From the NCBI GenBank assembly GCA_027030435.1, contig JALVEX010000339.1:1-8334 (forward strand): a stretch of DNA of 8,334 bases. Reading direction: 5' to 3'. The notes under the pieces were generated by a model, which saw only the letters and a program-made list of their open reading frames with translations, had not been told where the DNA came from and did not search any database. Of the stretch, positions 1-7,175 are shown piece after piece. Origin of the DNA: Paracoccaceae bacterium (GTDB lineage Bacteria; Pseudomonadota; Alphaproteobacteria; Rhodobacterales; Rhodobacteraceae). The translations under genes and the position numbers were made by a program. Position 1 is the first letter of the stretch, and every line of letters starts with the position of its first letter.

Positions 1-2334
1 GAAGCCATCGCCGAAAACGACCGGCTGGCCGGGATCCTCGGGCGAAAGGCTCGGATAGATCACCGATCCCGCCCGCTCGAGGCGCTCCCAGGTGATGTTG
101 TCGAGCGATTTCATCACCCGCTTCATATCGGCGAAGATCTCGCGCGGGTGATCGAAGCGCCAGTCGAGCCCGAGCGCGCGCGCCATATCCACCACGATCC
201 GCCAATCGGCGCGCGCCTCTCCCGGCGGCGCCAGGGCGGCACGGGCGATCTGCACCTGACGGTTGGTGTTCGTCACCGTGCCGTCCTTTTCCACGAAGGC
301 GGCGGCGGGAAGGATCACATCGGCATACATGGCCGTTTCGGTGAGGAAAATGTCCTGCACCACCAGATGCTCGAGCTTCGCCAGCGCCCTGCGCGCGTGG
401 TTGAGATCCGGGTCCGACATCGCCGGGTTTTCGCCCAGGATATACATGCCGCGGATATCGCCCGCATGGATCGCGTTCATGATCTCGACAACCGTAAGCC
501 CCGGCTCGGGAGCGATCTCCACCCCGCCCCAGGCCTCGGCGAACTGCCGGCGCACCTCTTCATCGGCAACGCTCCTGTAATCGGGCAGGAACATCGGGAT
601 CAGCCCGGCATCGGATGCGCCCTGCACGTTGTTCTGGCCGCGCAGCGGGTGCAGGCCGGTGCCGGGGCGGCCCACCTGCCCGCACATCAGCGCCAGCGAG
701 ATGAGGGCGCGGGCATTGTCGGTGCCGTGCACATGCTGGCTCACGCCCATCCCCCAGAAGATCATCGCCGCGCGCGCACCCGCGAATTCGCGCGCCACGG
801 TGCGGATTGTCCGCGCATCAATGCCGCAAAGCTCCGCCATCTTCTCCGGTGGGAAACGGGCAAGATGGGCCTTCTCGGCCTCCCAGTTCTCGGTGAAGGC
901 GGCGATATACTGGCTGTCGCAAAGCCCTTCCTCCACGATCACATGCATGATCGAATTCAACAGCGCCACATCCGTGCCGGGGCGGAACTGCAGCATGTGG
1001 GTTGCATGGCGCGCAAGGCTGTGGCCGCGCGGATCCATCACGATCAGCCTGCCGCCGCGCTTGGCGAACTGCTTGAAATAGCTGGCCGCCACGGGATGAT
1101 TTTCGTTTGGGTTGCAGCCAATCACGATCGCCACATCGGCGTTTTCGATCTCGTTGAAGGTGGCGGTGACGGCCCCCGAGCCGATATTTTCGATCAGCGC
1201 CGCCACGGAGGAAGCATGGCAGAGCCGCGTGCAGTGATCCACGTTGTTGTGGCCGAAACGCTCACGGATCAGGCGCTGGAAGAGATAGGCCTCCTCATTG
1301 GTGCATTTGGCGCTGCCAAAGCCTGCGATCGCCTTGCCGCCGTGCTTTTCTGCAAGTTCCGCAAGCCCCCGCGCCGCTACCTCGAGCGCCTCTTCCCAGC
1401 TCACCTCGCGAAAATGGGTGAGAGGATCGGCCGGATCCACGTTCAGCCCCTTTTCGGGCGCATCCTCGCGCCGGATCAGCGGCTTCTTGAGGCGGTGGGG
1501 GTGGTGGATGTAATCATGGCCGAAGCGCCCCTTGACGCAGAGGCGGTTCTGGTTGGCCGGGCCGTCCGCGCCATCCACATATCTGATCTCCCCGCCCTTC
1601 ACCTTCACCGAGATCTGACAGCCGACGCCGCAGAAGGGGCAGATGGTGCGGGTTTCGCTGTCGAAATCGGCGCTGTCGCCTTGCTGGCTTTCATCGAGCA
1701 CGCTGGCTTCCATCAGGGCGCCGGTGGGGCAGGCCTGCACGCATTCGCCGCAGGCCACGCAGGTGCTTTCGCCCATCGGATCGGAGAAATCGAAGGCGGG
1801 CCAGCTGTCATGGCCGCGCCCCTGCATGCCGATCACGTCATTCACCTGCACCTCCCGGCAGGCGCGCACGCAAAGCCCGCACTGGATGCAGGCATCGAGA
1901 TTGACCCGCATCGCCACATGGCTGACATCGAGAAGCGGGATGCGCGCGCGCTCGAGCGGCGGGAAGCGGCTTTCCTCCACCCCCATTTCTTTCGCGGTTT
2001 CAAGAAGATGCGCCGAGGCATCATGGGGCTCCTGCGGCTGATCGGCCATAAGAAGCTCGACGACCATCCGGCGCGCCGCTTTTGCCCGCGCGCTCTTGGT
2101 GCGCACGATCATCCCTTCCACCGGCTCGCGGATGCAGCTCGCCGCCAGCGTGCGCTCGCCCTCGATCTCCACCATGCAGGCGCGGCAATTGCCGTCCGGC
2201 CGATAGCCCGGCGCGGGCTTGTGGCACAGATGCGGGATCTTCAGCCACCGCCCCTGCGCGACCTCCCAGATCGTCTGCCCCGGCTCGGCCTCGACTTCGC
2301 GGCCATCAAGCGTGAAACGGATCTTTTCTTGCAT
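1..2334 (-). CDS. fdsA: Formate dehydrogenase, molybdenum-containing alpha (catalytic) subunit, C-terminus cut by window edge
   Basis: Oxidises formate to CO2 at a bis-MGD molybdenum centre in the cytoplasm. In the FdsABG family electrons pass through Fe-S clusters to a diaphorase (FdsB/FdsG) and on to NAD+. The 778 residues present show, in order: an N-terminal [2Fe-2S] domain (C37, C50, C53, C67; PHLCHKPAPGYRPDGNCRAC); two ferredoxin-type [4Fe-4S] motifs (CIQCGLCVRAC, C149-C159; CVACGECVQAC, C192-C202); a further [4Fe-4S] motif (C232, C235, C239, C266); then the molybdopterin oxidoreductase core. DHCTRLCHASS carries the probable Mo ligand Cys372, cysteine not selenocysteine, followed by His373. 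Arg565 in HPLRGQNNVQG fits the conserved substrate-site arginine. Roughly 140-180 C-terminal residues, mostly the molybdopterin dinucleotide-binding domain, lie beyond position 1. Two ATGs are adjacent (2337 and 2334); I chose 2334 because GGGAGG at 2346-2341 is then 6 nt away rather than 3. No fdsG or fdsB lies directly upstream, which is unusual. Confidence 0.93.
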   Translation of the reverse strand, partial: MQEKIRFTLDGREVEAEPGQTIWEVAQGRWLKIPHLCHKPAPGYRPDGNCRACMVEIEGERTLAASCIREPVEGMIVRTKSARAKAARRMVVELLMADQPQEPHDASAHLLETAKEMGVEESRFPPLERARIPLLDVSHVAMRVNLDACIQCGLCVRACREVQVNDVIGMQGRGHDSWPAFDFSDPMGESTCVACGECVQACPTGALMEASVLDESQQGDSADFDSETRTICPFCGVGCQISVKVKGGEIRYVDGADGPANQNRLCVKGRFGHDYIHHPHRLKKPLIRREDAPEKGLNVDPADPLTHFREVSWEEALEVAARGLAELAEKHGGKAIAGFGSAKCTNEEAYLFQRLIRERFGHNNVDHCTRLCHASSVAALIENIGSGAVTATFNEIENADVAIVIGCNPNENHPVAASYFKQFAKRGGRLIVMDPRGHSLARHATHMLQFRPGTDVALLNSIMHVIVEEGLCDSQYIAAFTENWEAEKAHLARFPPEKMAELCGIDARTIRTVAREFAGARAAMIFWGMGVSQHVHGTDNARALISLALMCGQVGRPGTGLHPLRGQNNVQGASDAGLIPMFLPDYRSVADEEVRRQFAEAWGGVEIAPEPGLTVVEIMNAIHAGDIRGMYILGENPAMSDPDLNHARRALAKLEHLVVQDIFLTETAMYADVILPAAAFVEKDGTVTNTNRQVQIARAALAPPGEARADWRIVVDMARALGLDWRFDHPREIFADMKRVMKSLDNITWERLERAGSVIYPSLSPEDPGQPVVFGDGF

Positions 2335-2356
2335 CATCTGCCTCCCGAACAAGGCG

Positions 2357-2385
2357 ATACTATCCTACCAGCGCAAGGCCAATAA
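2357..2385 (-). promoter_or_regulatory. Possible fdsA promoter (sigma-70-like)
   Basis: On the minus strand, TTATTG (2385-2380) and TAGTAT (2362-2357) are separated by exactly 17 bp. The -10 box matches TATAAT at 4 of 6 positions and the -35 box is weak. Transcription would begin near 2350, giving a short leader that holds little beyond the GGGAGG ribosome-binding site. Spacing and placement are good but the boxes are poor, so this is a guess from pattern only. Confidence 0.25.
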
Positions 2386-2524
2386 GACCATCGGCGACAT
2401 TCTCCTCCCTCTTTGCGCCAGTGGCGGCGCAATGCCATCTTGGGCACAAGGCCATTTTCCAAGGGTATCCGCACATGCTCAATTATCTATCGCACCAATG
2501 GGCGACAGGAGCGAGCTTTTCAGT

Positions 2525-2541
2525 TGCCCCGCAACGGGGCA
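2525..2541. repeat. Inverted repeat upstream of rfbC
   Basis: TGCCCC-GCAAC-GGGGCA forms a perfect 6-bp stem with a 5-base loop, about 85 bp before the rfbC start. No T-run follows on either strand, so it is not a standard Rho-independent terminator. It could be an operator half-site pair or an mRNA leader hairpin. It also lies inside the possible 31-codon ORF at 2475-2570. Confidence 0.4.
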
Positions 2542-2626
2542 TCGGGCAAATACACGGGAAGATGCGCTGAAGCGCCCGCAACAAGTAGAATTGTCACGAT
2601 TACGGCGTTCGGAAGGAGCCGGCCCG

Positions 2627-3196
2627 ATGCAGATCGAAGAAACCGCGATCGAAGGCGTTCTGATCATCACCCCCGCGCGCTTTGGCGATCACCGCGGCTT
2701 TTTCAGCGAATCCTGGAATCGTCGCACCTTGGCAGAACACGGAATTACCCTTGATTTCGTGCAGGACAACCACTCCCTTTCGCGCGAAGCGGGCACCGTG
2801 CGCGGCCTGCATTTCCAGGCCCCGCCCCATGCCCAGGCCAAGCTGGTGCGCTGCGGGCGGGGCGTGCTTTTCGATGTGGCGGTGGATATCCGCAAAGGCA
2901 GCCCCACCTACGGCCAGTGGGTGGGGGTGGAGCTTTCGGCCGAAAACGGCCGCCAGCTACTGATCCCCGAAGGCTTCCTGCATGGGTTCGTCACCCGCGC
3001 GCCAGATACCGAGATCCTCTACAAATGCACCGATTACTATGCGCCCGAATGCGACGGCGCCGTGCGCTTCGATGATCCCGATATCGGGATCGACTGGGGA
3101 ATTGATCCCGACACCGCGATCCTGTCGCAAAAAGACGCCGCCGCGCCTGCCCTGCGGGATTTCGAAAGCCCATTTGTGTACGGAGAAACGCCATGA
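2627..3196 (+). CDS. rfbC: dTDP-4-dehydrorhamnose 3,5-epimerase
   Basis: Third step of dTDP-L-rhamnose synthesis: epimerises dTDP-4-keto-6-deoxy-D-glucose at C3 and C5 in the cytoplasm. The 189-residue product has the usual family length and a single cupin-type domain. Visible hallmarks are FGDHRGFFSESW near residue 19, QDNHSLS at 46-52, VRGLHFQ with the probable catalytic base His62, DVAVDIRKGSPTYG at 83-96, IPEGFLHGF at 113-121, and Tyr132 in ILYKCTDYY, matching the catalytic Tyr of Salmonella RmlC. The reading frame is open far upstream (from 2219), but GGAAGGAG at 2611-2618, eight bases before the ATG at 2627, and the conserved N-terminus fix the start. Its stop overlaps the rfbB start in ATGA, implying translational coupling. 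It is also called rmlC. Confidence 0.96.
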   Translation: MQIEETAIEGVLIITPARFGDHRGFFSESWNRRTLAEHGITLDFVQDNHSLSREAGTVRGLHFQAPPHAQAKLVRCGRGVLFDVAVDIRKGSPTYGQWVGVELSAENGRQLLIPEGFLHGFVTRAPDTEILYKCTDYYAPECDGAVRFDDPDIGIDWGIDPDTAILSQKDAAAPALRDFESPFVYGETP

Positions 3197-4230
3197 AGAT
3201 CCTGGTCACCGGCGGCGCGGGCTTCATCGGCTCGGCCGTAGTGCGCCGCGCCATTGGCGAGGGGCACCAGGTGGTGAATCTCGATGCCCTCACCTATGCC
3301 GCCTGCCTTGATAACGTGGCCGAAGCGGCGCAAAGCCCGAATTACGCCTTCGAGCACGCCGACATCCGCGACCCCGCCGCGCTCGAGCGCATCTTCGCCG
3401 CCCATGCGCCCGATGCGGTGATGCATCTGGCGGCCGAAAGCCATGTGGATCGCTCGATCGACGGCCCCGGCGCCTTCATCGAAACCAATGTGAACGGCAC
3501 CTACAACCTGCTTGAAGCCGCGCGCGCCCACTGGGAAGCGAAGGGGCGGCCCGAGGGCTTTCGCTTTCACCACATCTCGACCGATGAGGTCTATGGCTCG
3601 CTCGGCCCCGAGGGAAAGTTCACCGAAGAAACCCCTTATGCGCCCAACAGCCCCTATTCCGCCTCGAAAGCGGCCTCCGATCACCTGGTGCGGGCCTGGC
3701 ACGAAACCTACGGCCTGCCAGTGGTGATCACCAACTGCTCCAACAATTACGGCCCCTACCATTTCCCCGAAAAGCTCATTCCGGTGGTGATCCTGAAGGC
3801 GCTCGCGCGCGAGCCGATCCCGATCTACGGCACCGGCGAAAACGTGCGAGACTGGCTTTATGTGGAAGATCACGCCGAGGCGCTTCTGCTGGTGCTGGAA
3901 AGGGGCCGGGTGGGGCGCAGCTACAACATCGGCGGCGAGAACGAGGCAACCAATCTCGAACTGGTGCGGATGCTTTGTGCCATTCTCGATGAAAGGCGCC
4001 CCGAGGGCGCGCCGCATGGCGATCTCATCACCTTCGTTGCCGATCGCCCCGGCCATGATCTGCGCTATGCGATCGATCCCAGCCGCATCCGCGAGGAACT
4101 GGGCTGGCGCCCTTCGGTAACGCTGGAAGAGGGCCTGCGCCGCACGGTGGACTGGTATCTTGAGAACGAACCCTGGTGGCGTGCGCTGCAGACCCGCGAG
4201 GGCGTCGGGGAGCGTCTTGGGCGGGGTTAG
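3193..4230 (+). CDS. rfbB: dTDP-glucose 4,6-dehydratase
   Basis: Second step of dTDP-L-rhamnose synthesis: NAD+-dependent conversion of dTDP-glucose to dTDP-4-keto-6-deoxy-glucose. It is an extended short-chain dehydrogenase of 345 residues, a normal length. The Rossmann motif TGGAGFIG is at residues 6-13, the conserved HLAAESHVDRSI at 78-89, STDEVYG at 129-135 with the active-site Thr130-Asp131-Glu132 triad, and YSASK with catalytic Tyr155 and Lys159. NCSNNYGPYHFPEKLIP and GTGENVRDWLYVEDH are typical of the sugar-nucleotide-binding half. The start overlaps the rfbC stop by 4 bp (ATGA), and GGAG at 3182-3185 sits seven bases upstream. Only 7 bp separate its stop from that of the convergent acyltransferase gene. 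It is also called rmlB. Confidence 0.97.
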   Translation: MKILVTGGAGFIGSAVVRRAIGEGHQVVNLDALTYAACLDNVAEAAQSPNYAFEHADIRDPAALERIFAAHAPDAVMHLAAESHVDRSIDGPGAFIETNVNGTYNLLEAARAHWEAKGRPEGFRFHHISTDEVYGSLGPEGKFTEETPYAPNSPYSASKAASDHLVRAWHETYGLPVVITNCSNNYGPYHFPEKLIPVVILKALAREPIPIYGTGENVRDWLYVEDHAEALLLVLERGRVGRSYNIGGENEATNLELVRMLCAILDERRPEGAPHGDLITFVADRPGHDLRYAIDPSRIREELGWRPSVTLEEGLRRTVDWYLENEPWWRALQTREGVGERLGRG

Positions 4231-4237
4231 CGCCGTA

Positions 4238-5290
4238 TCACGCCGGCTTCAGCCAGCCAACCACCCGCGCTTTGGCCCTGAGCGCAGGCGCCTCGATCAG
4301 ATGCCAGGAAAGCACCGAGATCGCCAGCGTGGCGGGAAAGGCCAAGAACATATTCTGGATCGGGCTTTGCGCTCCCCAAAGCCACACCATCAGCCCCTGG
4401 ATCGGGAAGGCATAGATATACATGCCGTATGAATAATCGCCGAGGCGATTGTAGGCGCGCAGCCAGCCCCCCGGCACATAGCCCAGCCAGAACACCCCGT
4501 AGCCAAGCGCCAGCGCCAGAAGCGGCGTATAGGCCGACGTTTCGCGCCAGAGCCACGCAAGCCCCGCGAGCGCGGCCAGGAGCGCGAGGCTGAGCGGCAG
4601 GCGATCGCGCCACAGATAGAAGGCGATGCCGATGGCAAAGGGCAGCGAAAGTGTGAGTAGCGCGTCCAGTTTGGGGTGCAGCGCCGCCCCCGTGGCCTCG
4701 GCACTGAACCAGAGCACGAAATAGAGCCCCAGCACCGCCGCCGCCAGCCGGCGCCTGCGCCAGAGCCCCGCCACCCCGGCCAGAAACACACTCATGTAGC
4801 ACAGGACTTCGTAAAACAGCGTCCAGATGGAGCCCTCGATCGCCGGGTAGGGATTGGTTTCGAACACAGTGGGCAGTTCGTACATGGGCGAGGCCAGCGT
4901 CAGGTTGCGGGCGATGAACTCCCACGGGTGCGAGGAAGCAAGGAACCCTTCCGCCCCGAGCGAGGAAACCAGCGGCGCGATCCCAAGCCCTACCACCAGC
5001 AGGCTCACGATGAGAGCGGGGTAGAGCCGTAGGAACCGTGCCGCGAGGAAGCTGGTGTGCGAGGAGGAGCGCTCGAAACTGGCGGTAATCAGGAAACCCG
5101 AGATGGTGAAGAATGCAAAGACGGCCAGCGTGCCGAGCGTGTGGCCGAGCACCGCCTGCAAAGGCTGCACGGCTCCGGGGCCGAGCGCAATCGGATAAGC
5201 GTGCGAGATCAGCACCGCCGTTGCGGCGATCATGCGGATCAGATTGAGGTTGTTGTCACGCCCCTTGGCCTTGTCACCCAGATACACCAT
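4238..5290 (-). CDS. Acyltransferase-3 (OafA/NodX-type) membrane O-acyltransferase
   Basis: Integral membrane protein of 350 residues, probably with about ten transmembrane helices, of the family that acylates (often O-acetylates) surface sugars. The family signature R-x10-H is present (Arg19 and His30 in RMIAATAVLISH). Also visible are FFTISGFLIT (60-69), RFLRLYPAL (85-93), GSIWTLFYE (153-161, with the conserved acidic Glu161), GDYSYGMYIYAFP (284-296) and LIEAPALR near the C-terminus. There is no SGNH domain after the membrane part, so it is the short form. I chose the ATG at 5290 because GGAAGGG lies five bases upstream; the frame is open to 5380 but only via a TTG with an atypical N-terminus. 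It lies opposite-strand between rfbB and rfbD, which suggests a glycan substrate such as rhamnose-containing polysaccharide. The substrate and acyl group cannot be read from sequence. Confidence 0.9.
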   Translation of the reverse strand: MVYLGDKAKGRDNNLNLIRMIAATAVLISHAYPIALGPGAVQPLQAVLGHTLGTLAVFAFFTISGFLITASFERSSSHTSFLAARFLRLYPALIVSLLVVGLGIAPLVSSLGAEGFLASSHPWEFIARNLTLASPMYELPTVFETNPYPAIEGSIWTLFYEVLCYMSVFLAGVAGLWRRRRLAAAVLGLYFVLWFSAEATGAALHPKLDALLTLSLPFAIGIAFYLWRDRLPLSLALLAALAGLAWLWRETSAYTPLLALALGYGVFWLGYVPGGWLRAYNRLGDYSYGMYIYAFPIQGLMVWLWGAQSPIQNMFLAFPATLAISVLSWHLIEAPALRAKARVVGWLKPA

Positions 5291-5392
5291 CTTCACCCTT
5301 CCAGGCTCTTTCGCCCTCCCGCACATTGTGCTGTGCCACGCAAAGCGGCAAAACAGTGATAACCGATAGGGGCGGCGCAAGGAATGCCTGCA
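5291..5392. promoter_or_regulatory. Divergent spacer between the acyltransferase gene and rfbD
   Basis: This 102-bp gap must carry start signals for the leftward acyltransferase gene, and probably for rfbD-rfbA, because the rfbCB transcript would have to cross an opposing gene to reach them. It contains the odd-centred palindrome GCACATTGTGC at 5321-5331, with a further TGTGC just after it. I did not find a convincing -35/-10 pair in either direction. The ribosome-binding sites at its edges are AAGGA (5379-5383) for rfbD and GGAAGGG (5302-5296, minus strand) for the acyltransferase. Confidence 0.45.
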
Positions 5393-6256
5393 ATGAAGAT
5401 ACTTGTATTCGGCAAGACAGGCCAGGTGGCCACCGAGCTTCGCCGCCAGGGGGCGGGCAGGGCCGAGTTGCGGGCATTGGGCCGTGATGAAGCCAATCTG
5501 GCCGATCCGGGGGCCTGCGCCGCGATCATCGAACAGGCGGATGCCGACATCATCATCAACGCCGCCGCCTACACCGCCGTTGACCGCGCCGAAGAGGAAG
5601 AGTCACTCGCCACCGTGATCAACGCCGAGGCCCCCACCGCCATGGCGCGCGCCGCCGCCCGGCGGGGCATTCCCTTTCTGCATATCTCTACCGATTACGT
5701 CTTTCCCGGCACCGGCACCCGCCCCTGGCGCCCCGATGATCCGGTGGATCCGCCAAATGCCTACGGGCGCAGTAAGCTCGCCGGCGAGGAGGGCGTGCGC
5801 GCGGCCGGCGGCGCGCATGTAATCCTGCGCACGAGCTGGGTGTTTTCGGCCCATGGCAACAACTTCCTGCGCACCATGCTGCGCCTCGGGGCCGAGCGCG
5901 AGCGCCTCTCGATCGTTGCCGATCAGATCGGCGGCCCCACGCCCGCGGCCGATATCGCCGCCACGCTTCTGAAGATCGCAGAAGCATTTGCCGCCGGAAC
6001 AAGCTCTGTCGGCACCTATCACTACGCCGGCGCGCCACCCGTCAGCTGGGCCGATTTCGCGCGGGTGATCTTCGCCGAAGCCCGCTTTCCGGTCGAAGTG
6101 ATCGACATCCCCACTTCGGCCTACCCGACGCCCGCCGCGCGCCCGCTGAATTCGCGCCTTGACGGGGCCACGCTCGCGCGCGACTACGGGATCGATCCTC
6201 CCGATTGGCGCGCGGGGGTTAGACGTGTATTGAAACAGTCGGGAGTGGTAACATGA
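5393..6256 (+). CDS. rfbD: dTDP-4-dehydrorhamnose reductase
   Basis: Last step of dTDP-L-rhamnose synthesis: NAD(P)H-dependent reduction of dTDP-4-keto-L-rhamnose. The 287-residue product is normal for this extended SDR family. It starts MKILVFGKTGQVA with the nucleotide-binding glycines at 7 and 10. NAAAYTAVDRAE (56-67), HISTDYVFPG with active-site Thr100, and YGRSK with Tyr124 and Lys128 follow, each offset by four from Salmonella RmlD. RTSWVFS and an NSRLD stretch near the C-terminus are also typical. Two in-frame ATGs exist, at 5384 and 5393. AAGGA at 5379-5383 directly abuts the first and is nine bases from the second, so 5393 is preferred and also gives the family's usual N-terminus. 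Its stop overlaps the rfbA start (ATGA). It is also called rmlD. Confidence 0.96.
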   Translation: MKILVFGKTGQVATELRRQGAGRAELRALGRDEANLADPGACAAIIEQADADIIINAAAYTAVDRAEEEESLATVINAEAPTAMARAAARRGIPFLHISTDYVFPGTGTRPWRPDDPVDPPNAYGRSKLAGEEGVRAAGGAHVILRTSWVFSAHGNNFLRTMLRLGAERERLSIVADQIGGPTPAADIAATLLKIAEAFAAGTSSVGTYHYAGAPPVSWADFARVIFAEARFPVEVIDIPTSAYPTPAARPLNSRLDGATLARDYGIDPPDWRAGVRRVLKQSGVVT

Positions 6257-7122
6257 CGAAGCGCAAGGGCATCATACTGGCAGGCGGATCGGGTACGCGG
6301 CTTTACCCGATCACCATGGGGGTTTCAAAACAGCTCCTGCCGATCTACGACAAGCCGATGGTCTATTACCCGCTCACGGTGCTGATGCTCGCCGGCATCC
6401 GCGAGATCGCCGTCATCACCACCTCCGACGATCAGCTCCAGTTCCGCCGCCTCATGGGTGACGGCAGCCAGTGGGGGCTCTCGCTCACATATATCACTCA
6501 GCCCTCGCCCGATGGGCTGGCCCAGGCCTATCTGCTGGCCGAGGATTTCCTCGCCGGCGCGCCCTCGGCCATGGTGCTTGGCGACAACATCTTCTTCGGC
6601 CACGGCCTGCCCGAAATGCTGGCAAGTGCAGATGCGCGGCAGACAGGCGGCACGGTGTTCGGCTATCACGTCACCGATCCCGAACGCTACGGGGTGGTGG
6701 ATTTCGACGATCGGGGCCAGGCCCGCGCGATCATCGAAAAGCCGGAGGTCCCGCCTTCGAACTACGCCGTCACGGGGCTCTATTTCCTTGACGGCCGCGC
6801 GCCCCGAAAGGCGCGCCGGGTCCGGCCCTCGCCCCGCGGCGAGCTCGAAATCACCTCGCTTCTGGAAATCTACCTCGAGGAAGGCGCGCTCACGGTCGAG
6901 CGCATGGGACGGGGCTACGCCTGGCTCGATACCGGCACCCACGCCAGCCTGCTCGATGCCGGAAATTTCGTGCGCACGCTGCAACAGCGCCAGGGCCTGC
7001 AGGTGGGCTGCCCCGATGAAATCGCCCACGCCCAGGGCTGGATCAGCGACGAAGACCTGCGCGCCCGCGCCCGCCTTTTCGGCAAGAATGATTACGGAAA
7101 ATACCTCGAAGGGCTGATTTAG
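6253..7122 (+). CDS. rfbA: Glucose-1-phosphate thymidylyltransferase
   Basis: First, usually feedback-controlled step of the pathway: joins glucose-1-phosphate and dTTP to give dTDP-glucose and pyrophosphate, using Mg2+. The 289 residues match the family length. The nucleotide-binding signature GGSGTRLYP is at 11-19 with Lys26 in VSKQLLP. GDNIFFGHGL carries the metal-binding Asp111 and GYAWLDTGTH the second metal ligand Asp226, at the same numbers as in Salmonella RmlA. DPERYGVVDF (142-151), IIEKPEVPPSNYAVTGLY and RGELEIT are also conserved. The arginine-rich stretch at 182-195 aligns in length with other family members, so it is not a frameshift. Start supported by GGGAG at 6241-6245 and the 4-bp overlap with rfbD. 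It is last in the rightward unit and is also called rmlA. Confidence 0.97.
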   Translation: MTKRKGIILAGGSGTRLYPITMGVSKQLLPIYDKPMVYYPLTVLMLAGIREIAVITTSDDQLQFRRLMGDGSQWGLSLTYITQPSPDGLAQAYLLAEDFLAGAPSAMVLGDNIFFGHGLPEMLASADARQTGGTVFGYHVTDPERYGVVDFDDRGQARAIIEKPEVPPSNYAVTGLYFLDGRAPRKARRVRPSPRGELEITSLLEIYLEEGALTVERMGRGYAWLDTGTHASLLDAGNFVRTLQQRQGLQVGCPDEIAHAQGWISDEDLRARARLFGKNDYGKYLEGLI

Positions 7123-7175
7123 AGTCAGGAGCCATTGATCCCACGTGCACAGCGGCGCTTCTGTCATGGCCGCAA
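7123..7175. other. Convergent gap between rfbA and the glycosyltransferase gene
   Basis: These 53 bases lie between two facing stop codons. No stem followed by a T-run was found for either strand. The only strong nearby hairpin is the GC-rich dyad at 7186-7199, just inside the end of the glycosyltransferase gene. Confidence 0.5.

Larger units (their letters stand above)
2335..2626. other. Divergent intergenic region between fdsA and rfbC
   Basis: This 292-bp spacer must hold start signals for both fdsA (leftward) and rfbC (rightward). Its left end has the tentative fdsA promoter. It contains an inverted repeat at 2525-2541 and an ORF of 31 codons at 2475-2570 with AAGGG nine bases upstream. 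The rightward ribosome-binding site GGAAGGAG lies at 2611-2618, eight bases before the rfbC ATG. I could not find a convincing -35/-10 pair for rfbC. The stretch looks less GC-rich than the flanking genes, as promoter regions often are. No tRNA, repeat family or mobile-element end was recognised. Confidence 0.6.

Noticed and set aside
148..2385. 745-codon open frame on the plus strand
   Set aside because: It is antisense to fdsA. The minus-strand frame has intact Fe-S and molybdopterin motifs, while this one gives a His/Ala/Arg-rich product with no recognisable domain, as expected opposite a GC-biased gene.
2219..2626. N-terminal extension of the rfbC frame
   Set aside because: The frame is open upstream, but the added residues run antisense into fdsA, are not family-like, and a strong ribosome-binding site precedes the ATG at 2627.
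3037..4056. 339-codon minus-strand frame opposite rfbB
   Set aside because: Low-complexity Gly/Ala/His/Arg product antisense to a complete rfbB; a shadow frame.
5291..5380. Longer start (TTG at 5380) for the acyltransferase
   Set aside because: The extra 30 residues are not hydrophobic or family-like and would fill the divergent spacer. The ATG at 5290 has a good ribosome-binding site.
6790..6850. Possible compensated frameshift in rfbA at an arginine-rich stretch
   Set aside because: The stretch keeps the same length as in other RfbA proteins and the D-G-x-A-P ... P-S-x-R-G spacing is retained, so the frame is continuous.
6325..7167. 280-codon minus-strand frame opposite rfbA
   Set aside because: Shadow of rfbA; no domain is recognisable and the coding signal is entirely on the plus strand.
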